NCBI GenBank assembly: GCA_005881575.1
Contig: VBCA01000007.1
Location: 21,104-85,103 of the forward strand
Direction: 5' to 3'
DNA length: 64,000 nt
DNA from: Betaproteobacteria bacterium
GTDB taxonomy: Bacteria > Pseudomonadota > Gammaproteobacteria > Burkholderiales > SG8-39
The notes below the pieces were generated by a model that ran no database searches, was not told the origin of the DNA, and worked only from the letters and a program-made list of their open reading frames with translations. The translations under genes were made by a program, and so were the position numbers. Position 1 is the stretch's first letter. Each line of letters starts with the position of its first letter. Of this stretch, positions 50,919 through 59,835 are shown in pieces.

Positions 50919-51557
50919 CTACATGCCCGAACGGCCCGCGTTATCGATTTCGATTTTCAGCCGGAACGTCTTGCTGCTCCCGCCGTGCGACAGGCTCGCG
51001 ACGAGGTCCTCCTTCGTCGCTCCGCGCACGACCAGGGGAAGCTGCATCAGGTTCCCGCCTTCGCGCAAATCCGTCTGCCAGGAGAGCCCGCGCCGGCCGC
51101 CGTAGCCGACGAGCTCGACGTTCTCGGGCAGCGCGAGGCTCAAGGTGGCGGCTTTGAGCGGCTTCGCGCTGTTGAACATGAGGCGCACGGTCTCGGGCCG
51201 ATCGATCGTCAGCACCACCGCCTGCACCGGATCCGGCCGCGTGGCGAGGAACACCCCGAGGGCCACGCCCAGCACCAGCGATGCCGCGAGCGCCATGCCG
51301 AGCACGGGGCGCCACTTGGAGCGGGATGCGCCGGCTGCCGGACGAGTCGCGCGCCACAGGGCCTGGTCTATGAAGCCCGGGTGCAGCGCGGGCGGAGCGA
51401 GTCTGCGCAGGCTTTCCATCAACGCCACCGCGTGCTCCTGCCGCCGGCGGCAGTCCGGGCAGCGAGCCAGGTGCTCCTCGATCGCTTTGCGCCCGAGGGC
51501 GTGGAGCCGCCCGTCGAGCAAGTCGTCTAGGCGCTGTGCGAATTCGCTGCAATCCAT
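50919..51557 (-). CDS. Anti-sigma factor with zinc-finger N-terminus
   Basis: A 212-residue membrane protein. The cytoplasmic part has CSEFAQRLDDLLDGRL and a zinc-binding HLARCPDC (His-x3-Cys-x2-Cys), typical of ECF anti-sigma factors. One membrane helix (LGMALAASLVLGVALGVFLA) is followed by a periplasmic domain with MFNSAKPLKAATLSLALPENVEL. It should hold the sigma factor encoded 13 bases upstream inactive until an envelope signal. Confidence 0.85.
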   Translation of the reverse strand: MDCSEFAQRLDDLLDGRLHALGRKAIEEHLARCPDCRRRQEHAVALMESLRRLAPPALHPGFIDQALWRATRPAAGASRSKWRPVLGMALAASLVLGVALGVFLATRPDPVQAVVLTIDRPETVRLMFNSAKPLKAATLSLALPENVELVGYGGRRGLSWQTDLREGGNLMQLPLVVRGATKEDLVASLSHGGSSKTFRLKIEIDNAGRSGM

Positions 51558-51570
51558 TTGACGGTTTCTC

Positions 51571-52185
51571 CTAGCCTTTAACACGCTCGCCGACCGAAAA
51601 AGGTTCCATCGGCAGCAGCGCCCGCAACCGCTGGCGCGCCCGGTGCAGGCGCGACTTGAGGGTGCCGAGCGGCGTCTCCAGCATCGTTTCGAGCTCTTCG
51701 AGGCTGTACCCCTCCACGTCGTGCATCGCGACCACCGCGCGCTGCTCGGGATTGAGCCGGTCGAGGGCGCGCAGGATGCGCTCGCGCTGCCCCGTGCGCT
51801 CGGCGTTTGCTTCCGGGCCGTCCTTCGCCGTGGGCAGGGCATCGAGGGGGTTTTCCTCGCCTTCGACTCCGGCCACGAGTTCCACGATCGGCGAGCGGCT
51901 GCGTTGGCGGACCGAGTCGACGTACTGGTTGTACAGCACCCGCGCAAGCCAGGGCCGGAGCCTCTCGATCTCGAGCAGTTCCTGGGTGCGGGGAAAGAGC
52001 TTGGTCAATACGTCCTGGACGAGGTCTTCGGCGTCGGCCACGCTGCCGGTGAAGCGCCAGGCCAGCCGATAGAGATATTCCACCTGCGGGCGCAGCAAAT
52101 CCTCGAAATTCGACTCGGCCGGGCGGGCGCGGCGGTACGGCGACACGGCGGCCCCGGCTCGACGGATGGGCGAAACAGGGGGCAT
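51571..52185 (-). CDS. ECF-family RNA polymerase sigma factor
   Basis: A 204-residue sigma factor with region 2 (YLYRLAWRFTGSVADAEDLVQDVLTKLF, RLRPWLARVLYNQYVD) and region 4 (LDRLNPEQRAVVAMHDVEGYSLEELETMLETPLGTLKSRLHRARQRL). It starts at the ATG at 52185, with AAGG just upstream. Its anti-sigma factor follows directly. Target promoters are unknown; the two downstream envelope genes are the first candidates. Confidence 0.9.
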   Translation of the reverse strand: MPPVSPIRRAGAAVSPYRRARPAESNFEDLLRPQVEYLYRLAWRFTGSVADAEDLVQDVLTKLFPRTQELLEIERLRPWLARVLYNQYVDSVRQRSRSPIVELVAGVEGEENPLDALPTAKDGPEANAERTGQRERILRALDRLNPEQRAVVAMHDVEGYSLEELETMLETPLGTLKSRLHRARQRLRALLPMEPFSVGERVKG

Positions 52186-52256
52186 AGCCTTAATCACACG
52201 TCTGCGCGGCCGAAAAGGTTCCCTACTCGAGCGGAATTTGTGCTCGTTTTCACGGC

Positions 52257-52529
52257 TCAGGTCGGCGCGAACCTCTGGGCGGCGCGCGCCCGCGCCTTGG
52301 CGGCCTCTTCTTCGCGGTTCCTCGGCGCCGCGTTCGTCGCGAGCGAGTCCAGCAGGTTCCTGGAAACTCCGGCTATCCGGTCGACGGCCGCAAGAAATGC
52401 GGCTTCGTTCGCTTTCGAAGGCTTGTTGAAGCCGCTCACTTTCCTCACGAATTGCAGCGAAGCCGCACGGATCTCCACGTCCGTCACGGGCGGATCGAAG
52501 TTGAAGAGCGTCTTGATGTTTCTGCACAT
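52257..52529 (-). CDS. DUF2277 family protein
   Basis: A 90-residue protein beginning MCRNIKTLFNFDPP, the hallmark of DUF2277, followed by SLQFVRKVSGFNKPSKA and AAFLAAVDRIAG. The function is not known. It is intact and is matched by a decayed piece at 12210. It lies between the sigma gene and a GNAT gene on the same strand. Confidence 0.85.
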   Translation of the reverse strand: MCRNIKTLFNFDPPVTDVEIRAASLQFVRKVSGFNKPSKANEAAFLAAVDRIAGVSRNLLDSLATNAAPRNREEEAAKARARAAQRFAPT

Positions 52530-52560
52530 AGGCGTTACCTCGATGTGTCGGGGGTGGCTA

Positions 52561-53079
52561 TTACTCCTGCAGTGGCGAGCTTCGCAGAGGCCGTTGAAAC
52601 CAGGCGACGTCATGCCATTTTCCGAACTTGCGCCCCACGGACTTGAAGACCCCGATGGATTCGAAGCCCAGGCTCCGGTGCAATGCGATACTACCTTCAT
52701 TGGGCATGGTGATGCCCGCGTACGCGTTGCAGAAACCCTTGCGGGCAAGGTCTTCCAGCAGCCGCTCGTACAGGGCGCGCCCCACGCCCTGGCGGTGATG
52801 ATCCGGATGCACGTAGGCGGACACTTCGACCGACCAGCGATATGCGGCACGCTCGCGATGGGTGGAACCGTAGGCGTAGCCGATGCACTGCCCGGCTCTT
52901 TCGGCGAGCAGCCATTGCCAACTAGCAACCGCCTTTGCGATCCGGGCGGCGAACTCGTCCGTCGTCGGCGCGACGGTTTCGAACGAGACGGCGGTGGACT
53001 CCACGAACGGCCGATAGATGGCGAGAAGGGACGCTGAATCGGCTTCGGTGGCAGGACGGATTTTCAGCGCGCCGGTCAC
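52561..53079 (-). CDS. GNAT N-acetyltransferase (phosphinothricin-acetyltransferase type)
   Basis: A 172-residue GNAT: IRPATEADSASLLAIYRPFV, SVEVSAYVHPDHHRQGVGRALYERLLE with the acetyl-CoA loop, NAYAGITMPNEGSIALHRSLGF and a terminal GKWHDVAWFQRPL. This layout is that of methionine sulfoximine/phosphinothricin acetyltransferases. The GTG start at 53079 overlaps the stop of the upstream Cys-rich gene (GTGA). The natural substrate is probably an amino-acid-like amine. Confidence 0.87.
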   Translation of the reverse strand: MTGALKIRPATEADSASLLAIYRPFVESTAVSFETVAPTTDEFAARIAKAVASWQWLLAERAGQCIGYAYGSTHRERAAYRWSVEVSAYVHPDHHRQGVGRALYERLLEDLARKGFCNAYAGITMPNEGSIALHRSLGFESIGVFKSVGRKFGKWHDVAWFQRPLRSSPLQE

Positions 53080-53474
53080 TGAGCACGCGGCCTGCGGTTC
53101 CCCGCGCGCTTGAATTCCGCCGCGCACGCGGGCTGGAGCTCAGGCTCCCGGCTCTTCAGGCAGGACAGAATCCGTCCGCCCCCGGCCGCAATGCCCTTGC
53201 AGAATTTCTCCACGTCGGCCCTGCATTCCTCGCGCACCCTCTCGGCTTTCTCGGCGCGCGCTTTGGAGCTTTCCCGGCACGCGGGGGAAAGCTCGGCCTC
53301 GTGTGCCTTCATGCATTTCGCGATCGCGCCCTGCCCCGGCTTGACGTCGCCGCAGAATTGCTTGACGTCGCCTGCGCAAGGGCCTTCGCTTCGCTGCTGG
53401 GCGAGCGCGTCCGCTGCAAGGCCTGGGGCAAAGAGTGCGATTACCATCGTGACGATTGCGTTTCTGATCGACAT
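53076..53474 (-). CDS. Secreted cysteine-rich repeat protein (GLG1-like)
   Basis: A 132-residue exported protein with AGGAGG before the ATG at 53474. After the signal peptide come two repeats of a Cys-rich unit: CAGDVKQFCGDVKPGQGAI with KCMKAHEAELSPAC, and CRADVEKFCKGIAAGGGRI with SCLKSREPELQPAC. Similar repeats occur in the PF00839 family and in many betaproteobacterial secreted proteins of unknown role. Its stop overlaps the GNAT start. Confidence 0.78.
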   Translation of the reverse strand: MSIRNAIVTMVIALFAPGLAADALAQQRSEGPCAGDVKQFCGDVKPGQGAIAKCMKAHEAELSPACRESSKARAEKAERVREECRADVEKFCKGIAAGGGRILSCLKSREPELQPACAAEFKRAGNRRPRAQ

Positions 53475-53575
53475 GGTGCCTCCTGGATCGTGTACTGCTC
53501 TACCGGGCCGCTTGCTGCTCCAACCTGATCTGGGCAGCGCGCGCTCAGTCCCTTCTCTGTTGCACCGACTTTTCA

Positions 53576-54679
53576 TTACCGCATCATCATCCCTCGGGGT
53601 GTATTAGAGAGATTTCCACGCATTTCGTCGGCCCAATCGCTCGCGCTCGCCGCGGTATCCCCGCGATACAGCCCCTGCTTCGCCAGCCAATCCTGAATGA
53701 GGCCTGCGACCTGCAGGTTGTTCCTGTCCATCATCAGCATGTGCGAGTTGCCGCGGATTCCGGCCTTCGGCAGGTCGAGGATCTCCACCTTGCCGCCCGC
53801 TTTCGAGATCTCGGCCACGAACTCGAGGCCGTTCTTGCGGATCTGCGGCCAGCGCGAGTCGAGCGCGATGTTGTCGCCGTAGACGACGAGCGTCGGAATG
53901 CTCTTGAGAAGCGCCGCCTGCTTCGCGTCGCCGACCCCTGCGGGCTCGACCGCGACGAGCGCTTTGACCTTGTCGGGCCGCGCCTGCGCCACCTTGAAGC
54001 CGAACTGCCCGGCCTGCGAATGAAAGAGAACCACGCACGGGCACACCTTGTCGACCAGCGCGATGTAAGCGCGGATGATCGCGTCGTCGGTGGTGGTCCA
54101 GCGCGGCACGTTCTGCTTCACGAAATTGTCGTAGGCCTCGACCGGGAACTGGCTCGCCGGCATCAGCTTCTGCTTCGCCGGATCGGGACTGTAGGAGCCC
54201 GCGCCCTGCCCGATGCGAAAGCGCTCGAAGGGATTCGCCTTGGCGAGGAACACCGGCTCGCCCTTGAAAATGTCCGGGAACATCGCCCAGCCCGCGCGGC
54301 CGCGCTCCACCGCATCGGAGTTGTAAACGTCCCAGCCCTGCTTGACGAAATAATTCAGCCAGCCCTCGCGCCCGTCGGGCGTTGTCTCGTACGTCACGCC
54401 CGTGAGGCCCCCGCCGTGCCACATCAGAAGCGGCACCGCCCCGCGGCGATTCGCCGGAAGAAAATACTGCACGTACATCGCCTCGACCGCATACGTGCCG
54501 TTGAGATCGACCTTCGCCGGCACCCCGCCCGGCGTGAACACCACCTCCTTCACGGGCTTGCCAGTGATCTCCACATCGCGCCCGCCGACGTGGAATGAGC
54601 CCATGTCGCGGAGAGCGTAGGGGACGGAAGTGCAGGCGGTGAGGAGTGCCGCGATAATCAGAATCGGTTTCGTGCGCAT
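53576..54679 (-). CDS. Lipoprotein alpha/beta hydrolase (esterase-like)
   Basis: A 367-residue protein with a lipobox (LLTAC at residues 13-17), then LLMWHGGGLTGVTYETTPDGREGWL (oxyanion region), LFHSQAGQFGF with the probable nucleophile serine (HSQAG instead of GxSxG), a late VVYGDN aspartate region and IRGNSHMLMMDRNN providing the histidine. It probably acts as an esterase anchored to the envelope. The substrate is unknown. Confidence 0.78.
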   Translation of the reverse strand: MRTKPILIIAALLTACTSVPYALRDMGSFHVGGRDVEITGKPVKEVVFTPGGVPAKVDLNGTYAVEAMYVQYFLPANRRGAVPLLMWHGGGLTGVTYETTPDGREGWLNYFVKQGWDVYNSDAVERGRAGWAMFPDIFKGEPVFLAKANPFERFRIGQGAGSYSPDPAKQKLMPASQFPVEAYDNFVKQNVPRWTTTDDAIIRAYIALVDKVCPCVVLFHSQAGQFGFKVAQARPDKVKALVAVEPAGVGDAKQAALLKSIPTLVVYGDNIALDSRWPQIRKNGLEFVAEISKAGGKVEILDLPKAGIRGNSHMLMMDRNNLQVAGLIQDWLAKQGLYRGDTAASASDWADEMRGNLSNTPRGMMMR

Positions 54680-54718
54680 GGCTTACTCCTTCAGTTCCAA
54701 TCCCTGCGACGGGATTCG

Positions 54719-55366
54719 TTACTTTCCCCGAATCATATTGTGTTCTTCCATCAACTCGGGAACGATCAAACTGAGTGCAAAAAGACCCAGCAAGAACCAC
54801 AAGAGCTCCTTTTCACGTTCTACGCGAACGACTACCGTGCCAGCGATGAAGTCATGAAGCGCCCGACGCTTTCTATTTGTAAGCATCGTGATGACTTCGA
54901 CCAAAAGCCACGCCATTGACAGTAGCCCAGCGTGCGTCATAGCCGTGAAATCTCCAGAAGCATCTCCGTAAGCACGATTCGCCAATTGCCCGCCGAGTAT
55001 ATTTTGGGCTTGTAAGAACAGAAGGTAAGGCGTGAACACGACGGGCGCGATCTCTCTCAAGAGAGCCTGCTTGAACGATGCCGGCATTTCCTGCAGATCG
55101 AGGACTCTTACTCCACAAGCCATTTTGCCCAACGTTTGCCCAAATACGGCGACAAACCCGATCGGATACGCAAGCCAGGCCAACGAGTTAAGAACGACCC
55201 ACGGAAGCAAAATCGAGAGCGCGGAAGTATGATTCCAAATGAACTGGTCCAGCCAGCCAAGCGGCGCAAAGGCAGCAGCATCCAAGAAAAGCGCCACGAC
55301 ACGGCGCCAACCTGTGTCGTACCGCTTTTCGTCTGCGGCTTCCGCGCTGCTTTGATGGTCATTCAT
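54719..55366 (-). CDS. RDD family membrane protein
   Basis: A 215-residue protein with RRVVALFLDAAAFAPLGWL as RDD entry, GQTLGKMACGVRVLDLQEMPASFKQALLREI in the middle and a terminal NRKRRALHDFIAGTVVV with the conserved DxxAGT. Three to four membrane helices. It is a second RDD protein in the window but not closely alike to the one at 37339. The nucleotide composition is somewhat AT-richer than its neighbours. Confidence 0.82.
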   Translation of the reverse strand: MNDHQSSAEAADEKRYDTGWRRVVALFLDAAAFAPLGWLDQFIWNHTSALSILLPWVVLNSLAWLAYPIGFVAVFGQTLGKMACGVRVLDLQEMPASFKQALLREIAPVVFTPYLLFLQAQNILGGQLANRAYGDASGDFTAMTHAGLLSMAWLLVEVITMLTNRKRRALHDFIAGTVVVRVEREKELLWFLLGLFALSLIVPELMEEHNMIRGK

Positions 55367-55392
55367 ATCGCAAGGCTAGCGCGATCCGGTAT

Positions 55393-57441
55393 CTACTGAT
55401 CCTCCTCCACAGGCTGTTTGTGCTTGCTCACCAACTGCGCCTGGGTATGCGGCGGCACCGGAGCGTAGTGCGAGAAATCGATGGAATACGATCCCTGCCC
55501 GCCGGTCACTGACTTCAATCGCGTCTGGTAATCGGAGAGCTCCGACAGCGGCGCCAGGCCCTTGATGGTGGTGAGCTCGCCGCCCGCGTTGTCGGTGCCG
55601 GTCACCTGCCCGCGCTTGCCGGAGAGGTCCGAGGTCAGGTCGCCCATGAATTTGTCGGGCGCGGCGATTTCGATGTTGACGATGGGCTCGAGGACGATTG
55701 CTCCCGCCTTGGAAAACGCGTCGATGATGGCCTTTCTCCCTGCCGACACGAACGCGACTTCCTTCGAGTCCACCGCGTGGTGCTTGCCGTCGTATACAGT
55801 CACGCGGATGTCGTGCACCGGGTAGCCCGCGATCACTCCCGAATCGAGGGCCATTCGCACGCCCTTCTCCACCGCGGGAATAAATACATTCGGGATCACG
55901 CCGCCTTTCACCTTGTCGACAAACTCGTAGCCCTTGCCGCGGGGAAGGGGCTCGACGCGCAGGAACACCTCGCCGAACTGGCCTGCGCCACCGGTCTGCT
56001 TCTTGTGGCGGCAATGGCCTTCGGCGAGGCGCGTGATGGTCTCGCGGTACGGGATCTTGGGCGGCTTGGTGACGAGCTCCATCTTGTACTGCTGCAGCAT
56101 CTTGTCGAGCTTGGCGCGCATGTGCAGGTCGCCCAGGCCGCGGATCACCGTCTCGTTGGTGGTCGCGTGGCGCTCGAGCTTGAAGCACGGGTCCTCCATT
56201 TCGAGCTTGTGGAGCACCTCGAACAGGCGCTGCTCGTCGCCCTTCTTCTTGGTCTCGACCGCGATGCCGTGCATCGGCGTGGGAAATTCGAGCGGGCGCA
56301 GGTGAATGTGGTCCTCGTCGTGCGAATCGTGCAGCACGCGGTCGAACTCGATCTCCTCGACCTTGGTCACTGCGCCGATGTCCCCCGGAACGAGCGCGTC
56401 GGTCTCCACATAATCCTTGCCCTGTATCGTAAACAGGTGCCCGACCTTGAAGGGGCGCCTGCCGTCGCCGACGAAGAGCTGCGTGTTCGGGGTGACCGTT
56501 CCCTGGTGCACGCGGAAGATTCCCACCTTGCCGACGAAGGGATCGACGATCACCTTGAACACGTGGGCGAGCACGTGCGCCTTGGCCCCGGGCACGGCGT
56601 AGAACTCCTGCGCCTCCGCGCCTTCGCCCTTCAGGAACGGCGGCGCGTTGCCCTCGGTCGCGTTCGGCGCGAGGTTCGCGAATATGTCGAGCAGCGCAGC
56701 GACGCCCGCCCCGTTCTTCGCCGAAGCGAAGCACACCGGGATCAGGTGCCCCTCGCGCAGCGCTTTTTCGAAGGGAGCGTGCAGCTGCTCTGGGCTCACC
56801 TCCCCCTGCTCGAGGTACTTCTCCATCAGCGCGTCGTCGACTTCGACGACCTGGTCGACGAGCGCGGCGTGCGCGTCCTTGACGGAAGAAAAATCCGCCT
56901 CCCCGTCGGGATTGAAGAAGCAGTCCACCACGTCCTTCCCGCCTTTCGCGGGGAGGTTGATCGGCAGGCATTGCTTCCCGACCGCCTGCTGGATCCTGGC
57001 GAGCATCGCGGGAAGATCGGCGTTTTCCGCGTCGATGCGGTTGATCACGATCATGCGGCACAGATTGCGCTTCGCCGCCCACTTGAGCATGCGGTCCGTG
57101 GCGAGCTGGATTCCGGTCTCGGCATTCACCACGATCACCGCCGTCTCGACCGCCGCGAGCGCGCCGATCGCCTGCCCCATGAAGTCGGGCGACCCCGGCG
57201 TATCGATCAGGTGGATGTGGACGTTCTTCCACGCGAAGTTGACGAGCGCCGAGTTGAGCGAGTGCTTGTACTCCTTTTCAAGCGGATCGAAATCGCAGAC
57301 GGTGTTGCCCTTCTCGACGCTCCCCGGCGAGGCGATCGCTCCGGCCTTCGCGAGCAGGGCCTCCGCGAGCGTGGTTTTGCCCGAACCGGTGTGGCCCACA
57401 AGCGCCACGGTACGAATGGATTCCGTCGAATACTTGGGCAT
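55393..57441 (-). CDS. EF-G-like translational GTPase (type 2)
   Basis: A 682-residue protein with the G1 motif GHTGSGKTTL, the G3 motif DTPG and a G4 region reading NRID instead of NKxD, followed by domain II, III, IV (FDRVLHDSHDEDHIHLRPLEFP; HCRHKKQTGGAGQFGEVFL; FVSAGRKAIIDAFSKAG) and V of EF-G. The shorter switch region and the altered G4 fit the second EF-G type found in many proteobacteria. It is not the main translocase gene, as no rpsL/rpsG/tuf genes adjoin. GGGAGG precedes the ATG. Confidence 0.88.
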   Translation of the reverse strand: MPKYSTESIRTVALVGHTGSGKTTLAEALLAKAGAIASPGSVEKGNTVCDFDPLEKEYKHSLNSALVNFAWKNVHIHLIDTPGSPDFMGQAIGALAAVETAVIVVNAETGIQLATDRMLKWAAKRNLCRMIVINRIDAENADLPAMLARIQQAVGKQCLPINLPAKGGKDVVDCFFNPDGEADFSSVKDAHAALVDQVVEVDDALMEKYLEQGEVSPEQLHAPFEKALREGHLIPVCFASAKNGAGVAALLDIFANLAPNATEGNAPPFLKGEGAEAQEFYAVPGAKAHVLAHVFKVIVDPFVGKVGIFRVHQGTVTPNTQLFVGDGRRPFKVGHLFTIQGKDYVETDALVPGDIGAVTKVEEIEFDRVLHDSHDEDHIHLRPLEFPTPMHGIAVETKKKGDEQRLFEVLHKLEMEDPCFKLERHATTNETVIRGLGDLHMRAKLDKMLQQYKMELVTKPPKIPYRETITRLAEGHCRHKKQTGGAGQFGEVFLRVEPLPRGKGYEFVDKVKGGVIPNVFIPAVEKGVRMALDSGVIAGYPVHDIRVTVYDGKHHAVDSKEVAFVSAGRKAIIDAFSKAGAIVLEPIVNIEIAAPDKFMGDLTSDLSGKRGQVTGTDNAGGELTTIKGLAPLSELSDYQTRLKSVTGGQGSYSIDFSHYAPVPPHTQAQLVSKHKQPVEEDQ

Positions 57442-57522
57442 GCGGACTTTCCTCCCGGATGAGCCGAACGGCTGCCCTGCTACTCTACCCGCGCCGCAAA
57501 CGGGTCGTCAAAGCCGGCCCCG

Positions 57523-58683
57523 TCAAAACCGCCCGCCGAAGCCGAACATGCCGATCGCGAAGCGCGCCAACCCGTAGCCGATCCAGTTCGGGATGCGCTT
57601 CCACAGGGGCTGCCTGAACCAGCGGGTCTTCGCCACCACGCGGGCGCCGTGCTCGATGTCGGCGCGGAGCCGGGCGCGCAGCTCCGCTGCGAAACGGCGG
57701 TCCTCGACCACTACGTTCGCCTCGCGCGCGAGCAGCAGGCTGAACGGATCGATGTTGGATGAGCCCACCGTCGCCCAGTGGCCGTCGATCACCGCGACCT
57801 TGGCGTGCATGAAGCTCTTCTGGTACTCGTAGATCTCGACCCCCGCCTCGAGCAGCCTGCCGTAGAGGGCGTGCGAAGCGTAGTGCAGCAACACGTACTC
57901 CACGCGCCCCTGAAGCAGCACCACCACGCGCACACCCCGCGCCGCGGCGGCGGCGAGCGCGCGCCGAAAACGCCTCCCGGGGAAGAAATAGGCGCTCGCG
58001 ATGATAATCTCCTCCTGCGCGGACCCGATCGCCGCGAGATAGGCTTCCTCGATGTCGCGGCGGTGGCGCAGGTTGTCGCGCACGACGAGCGCCGCGTGCT
58101 GGCTTCCCGCGCGCGCCACGTGCGGCGGGACCGGGTGGCTGACGCGAGCGCCGTGCTCGAGCCTCGCCATCGCGATGCGGTTCCACAGGCGCACCGCGGA
58201 GTCCTGGATCGGCCCGAGCAGCGGCCCCTCGACCTTCACGGCGTAGTCGTAGCGCGGCGGTTTCTGCCGCGGCGTATCCATGTCGTCGATGATGTTGATG
58301 CCGCCGACGAAGGCGATGCGCCCGTCGGCCACCGCGATCTTCCGGTGCATGCGCCGCAGCCGGTCGCGCCGCAAGGGAAAGCGCCACACCTCCGGGCGGA
58401 ACACCAGCAGGCGCGCGCCCGCGTCGCGCAGCTCGCGCGCGAACTGCGCCGGCATGTCCCTCGAGCCGAAGCCGTCCACGAGCAAGTGGACCGCCACGGC
58501 GCGCCGCGCGGCCTCGCACAGCGCCTTCGTGATGCGTTCCCCGGTGGCGTCGCCGGCGTAGATGTAGGTCTCGAGGAAAATCTCGCGCCGTGCCTCGCGG
58601 ATCGCGGCTTCGAGCGCGGGGAAATATTCCACGCCCGAGCGCAGCAGCGTCAGGCGGTTGCCCGGCAGAAACTCGACTGCCAT
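57523..58683 (-). CDS. clsB: Cardiolipin synthase B-like phospholipase D family enzyme
   Basis: A 386-residue enzyme with two HKD motifs, HRKIAVADGRIAFVGG and HAKVAVIDGHWATVGSSN, the catalytic pair of the phospholipase D superfamily. LLRSGVEYFPALEAAIREA at the N-terminus matches ClsB, which lacks the membrane helices of ClsA. It makes cardiolipin from phosphatidylglycerol or phosphatidylethanolamine. The neighbouring EEP gene lies 9 bases upstream, the same pairing as in E. coli ybhP-ybhO. Confidence 0.88.
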   Translation of the reverse strand: MAVEFLPGNRLTLLRSGVEYFPALEAAIREARREIFLETYIYAGDATGERITKALCEAARRAVAVHLLVDGFGSRDMPAQFARELRDAGARLLVFRPEVWRFPLRRDRLRRMHRKIAVADGRIAFVGGINIIDDMDTPRQKPPRYDYAVKVEGPLLGPIQDSAVRLWNRIAMARLEHGARVSHPVPPHVARAGSQHAALVVRDNLRHRRDIEEAYLAAIGSAQEEIIIASAYFFPGRRFRRALAAAAARGVRVVVLLQGRVEYVLLHYASHALYGRLLEAGVEIYEYQKSFMHAKVAVIDGHWATVGSSNIDPFSLLLAREANVVVEDRRFAAELRARLRADIEHGARVVAKTRWFRQPLWKRIPNWIGYGLARFAIGMFGFGGRF

Positions 58684-58692
58684 GCGGCGTCT

Positions 58693-59544
58693 TTATTCGA
58701 GCTGCAGATGCGCGGAGAGCGCGGCGTGGTCGGACAGGCGCCGCCACATCGGCCCGTGGTGCACGTGCGTGTGGCGCACGCGGAATCCTCGAACGTAGAT
58801 GCGGTCCAGGCGCAGCACCGGGAAGGAGCTCGGAAAGGTGCGCACGGGCTTCCCGCGATGGTCGCGGCAGGCCTCCTCCAGGCCGAGGTCCTCCTCGAGG
58901 CGCTTGCCGGCGTGATTGCGCCAGTCGTTGAAGTCGCCCGCGACGACGACCGGCGCGTCCCCGGGCACCTCGCGATTGAGGCGATCGATGATCGCGCCGA
59001 CCTGGTGGCGCCGGCCGCGCTCGTGCAGCGCGAGGTGCACGCAGATGCAGTGCAGGGGCTGCGCGATCTCCGGCAGCTCGATCTCGCAGTGAAGCATGCC
59101 GCGACGCTCCAGGGCGTGGTGCGAGACGTCCTCGTTCTCGGCGCGCAGGATGGGATAGCGGCTGAGGATCGCGTTGCCGTGGTGGCCGTGGTCGTAGACG
59201 GCGTTCCGCCCGTAGGCGAATTCCGGCCACACCTGATCGGCTAGAAATTCGTACTGCGGCTCCTCCGGCCAGTCCTCGAAGCGCGCGGCGTGGCGGCTGT
59301 GCAGCCCCTGCACCTCCTGCAGGAAGATGATGTCCGCGCCGAGGAGCTGCAGATGGTCGCGCAACTCGCGGATCATCATGCGGCGGTTGAACTGCGAGAA
59401 GCCCTTGTGGATGTTGTAGGTGGAGACGTGTAAGTTCACGTTGGAATTTGTGCACCTCGAGGTGGAAACACGCCCGCCCGATTCGATGTCCGCCGGAATT
59501 CGGCCCCGGGGCTCGCGGCCGCCGATTGCCGAAATCGCTTCCAT
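58693..59544 (-). CDS. Endonuclease/exonuclease/phosphatase family protein (YbhP-like)
   Basis: The enzyme core reads STYNIHKGFSQFN, IIFLQEVQG, FAYGRNAVYDHGHHGNAILSRYPI, VVVAGDFNDWRN and terminal RRLSDHAALSA, all expected metal and phosphate motifs of the EEP fold. It is paired with cardiolipin synthase. The N-terminus is uncertain: ATG at 59544 adds 35 polar residues, while a GTG at 59439 begins just before the conserved core. Both lack a strong ribosome site. Confidence 0.82.
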   Translation of the reverse strand: MEAISAIGGREPRGRIPADIESGGRVSTSRCTNSNVNLHVSTYNIHKGFSQFNRRMMIRELRDHLQLLGADIIFLQEVQGLHSRHAARFEDWPEEPQYEFLADQVWPEFAYGRNAVYDHGHHGNAILSRYPILRAENEDVSHHALERRGMLHCEIELPEIAQPLHCICVHLALHERGRRHQVGAIIDRLNREVPGDAPVVVAGDFNDWRNHAGKRLEEDLGLEEACRDHRGKPVRTFPSSFPVLRLDRIYVRGFRVRHTHVHHGPMWRRLSDHAALSAHLQLE

Positions 59545-59590
59545 CATAGCAGCCTCGCGTGCGGCCCAAAGGGGCCGCCGCAACAGGGAG

Positions 59591-59619
59591 TTGGAAAAAA
59601 TCCTTTTTTGGTCTATCCT
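59591..59619 (+). promoter_or_regulatory. Possible sigma-70 promoter for the porin gene
   Basis: TTGGAA (59591-59596) and TATCCT (59614-59619) are separated by 17 bases, which contain an A/T-rich block. The start of the porin coding region is about 215 bases downstream, so the mRNA would have a long leader. The -10 box departs from TATAAT at two positions, so this is only a candidate. Confidence 0.35.
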
Positions 59620-59835
59620 TGCGCGAATTTCCGGGGTTGCAGCTCCGAAAATTCTTCATATTCTTGAGGAGTGCGGCACGAGCGAAACCAGGTAAACGTT
59701 GGTCGGGATCAGGCAAGTAGGGGGAGGGCGTTTCGGGCGATGGTCCGATGCGACCCGGCATCAAGCAGCCTGGCAGGTTTGAAGCCGAAATAAATGGCAG
59801 CGGAAGTATTTTCCCCACCCACGAAAGGACGCTCT

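Noticed and set aside
57485..59818. A 777-codon minus-strand open frame spanning two genes
   Set aside because: It is a shifted frame of the cardiolipin synthase and EEP genes, which carry all expected catalytic motifs in their own frames.
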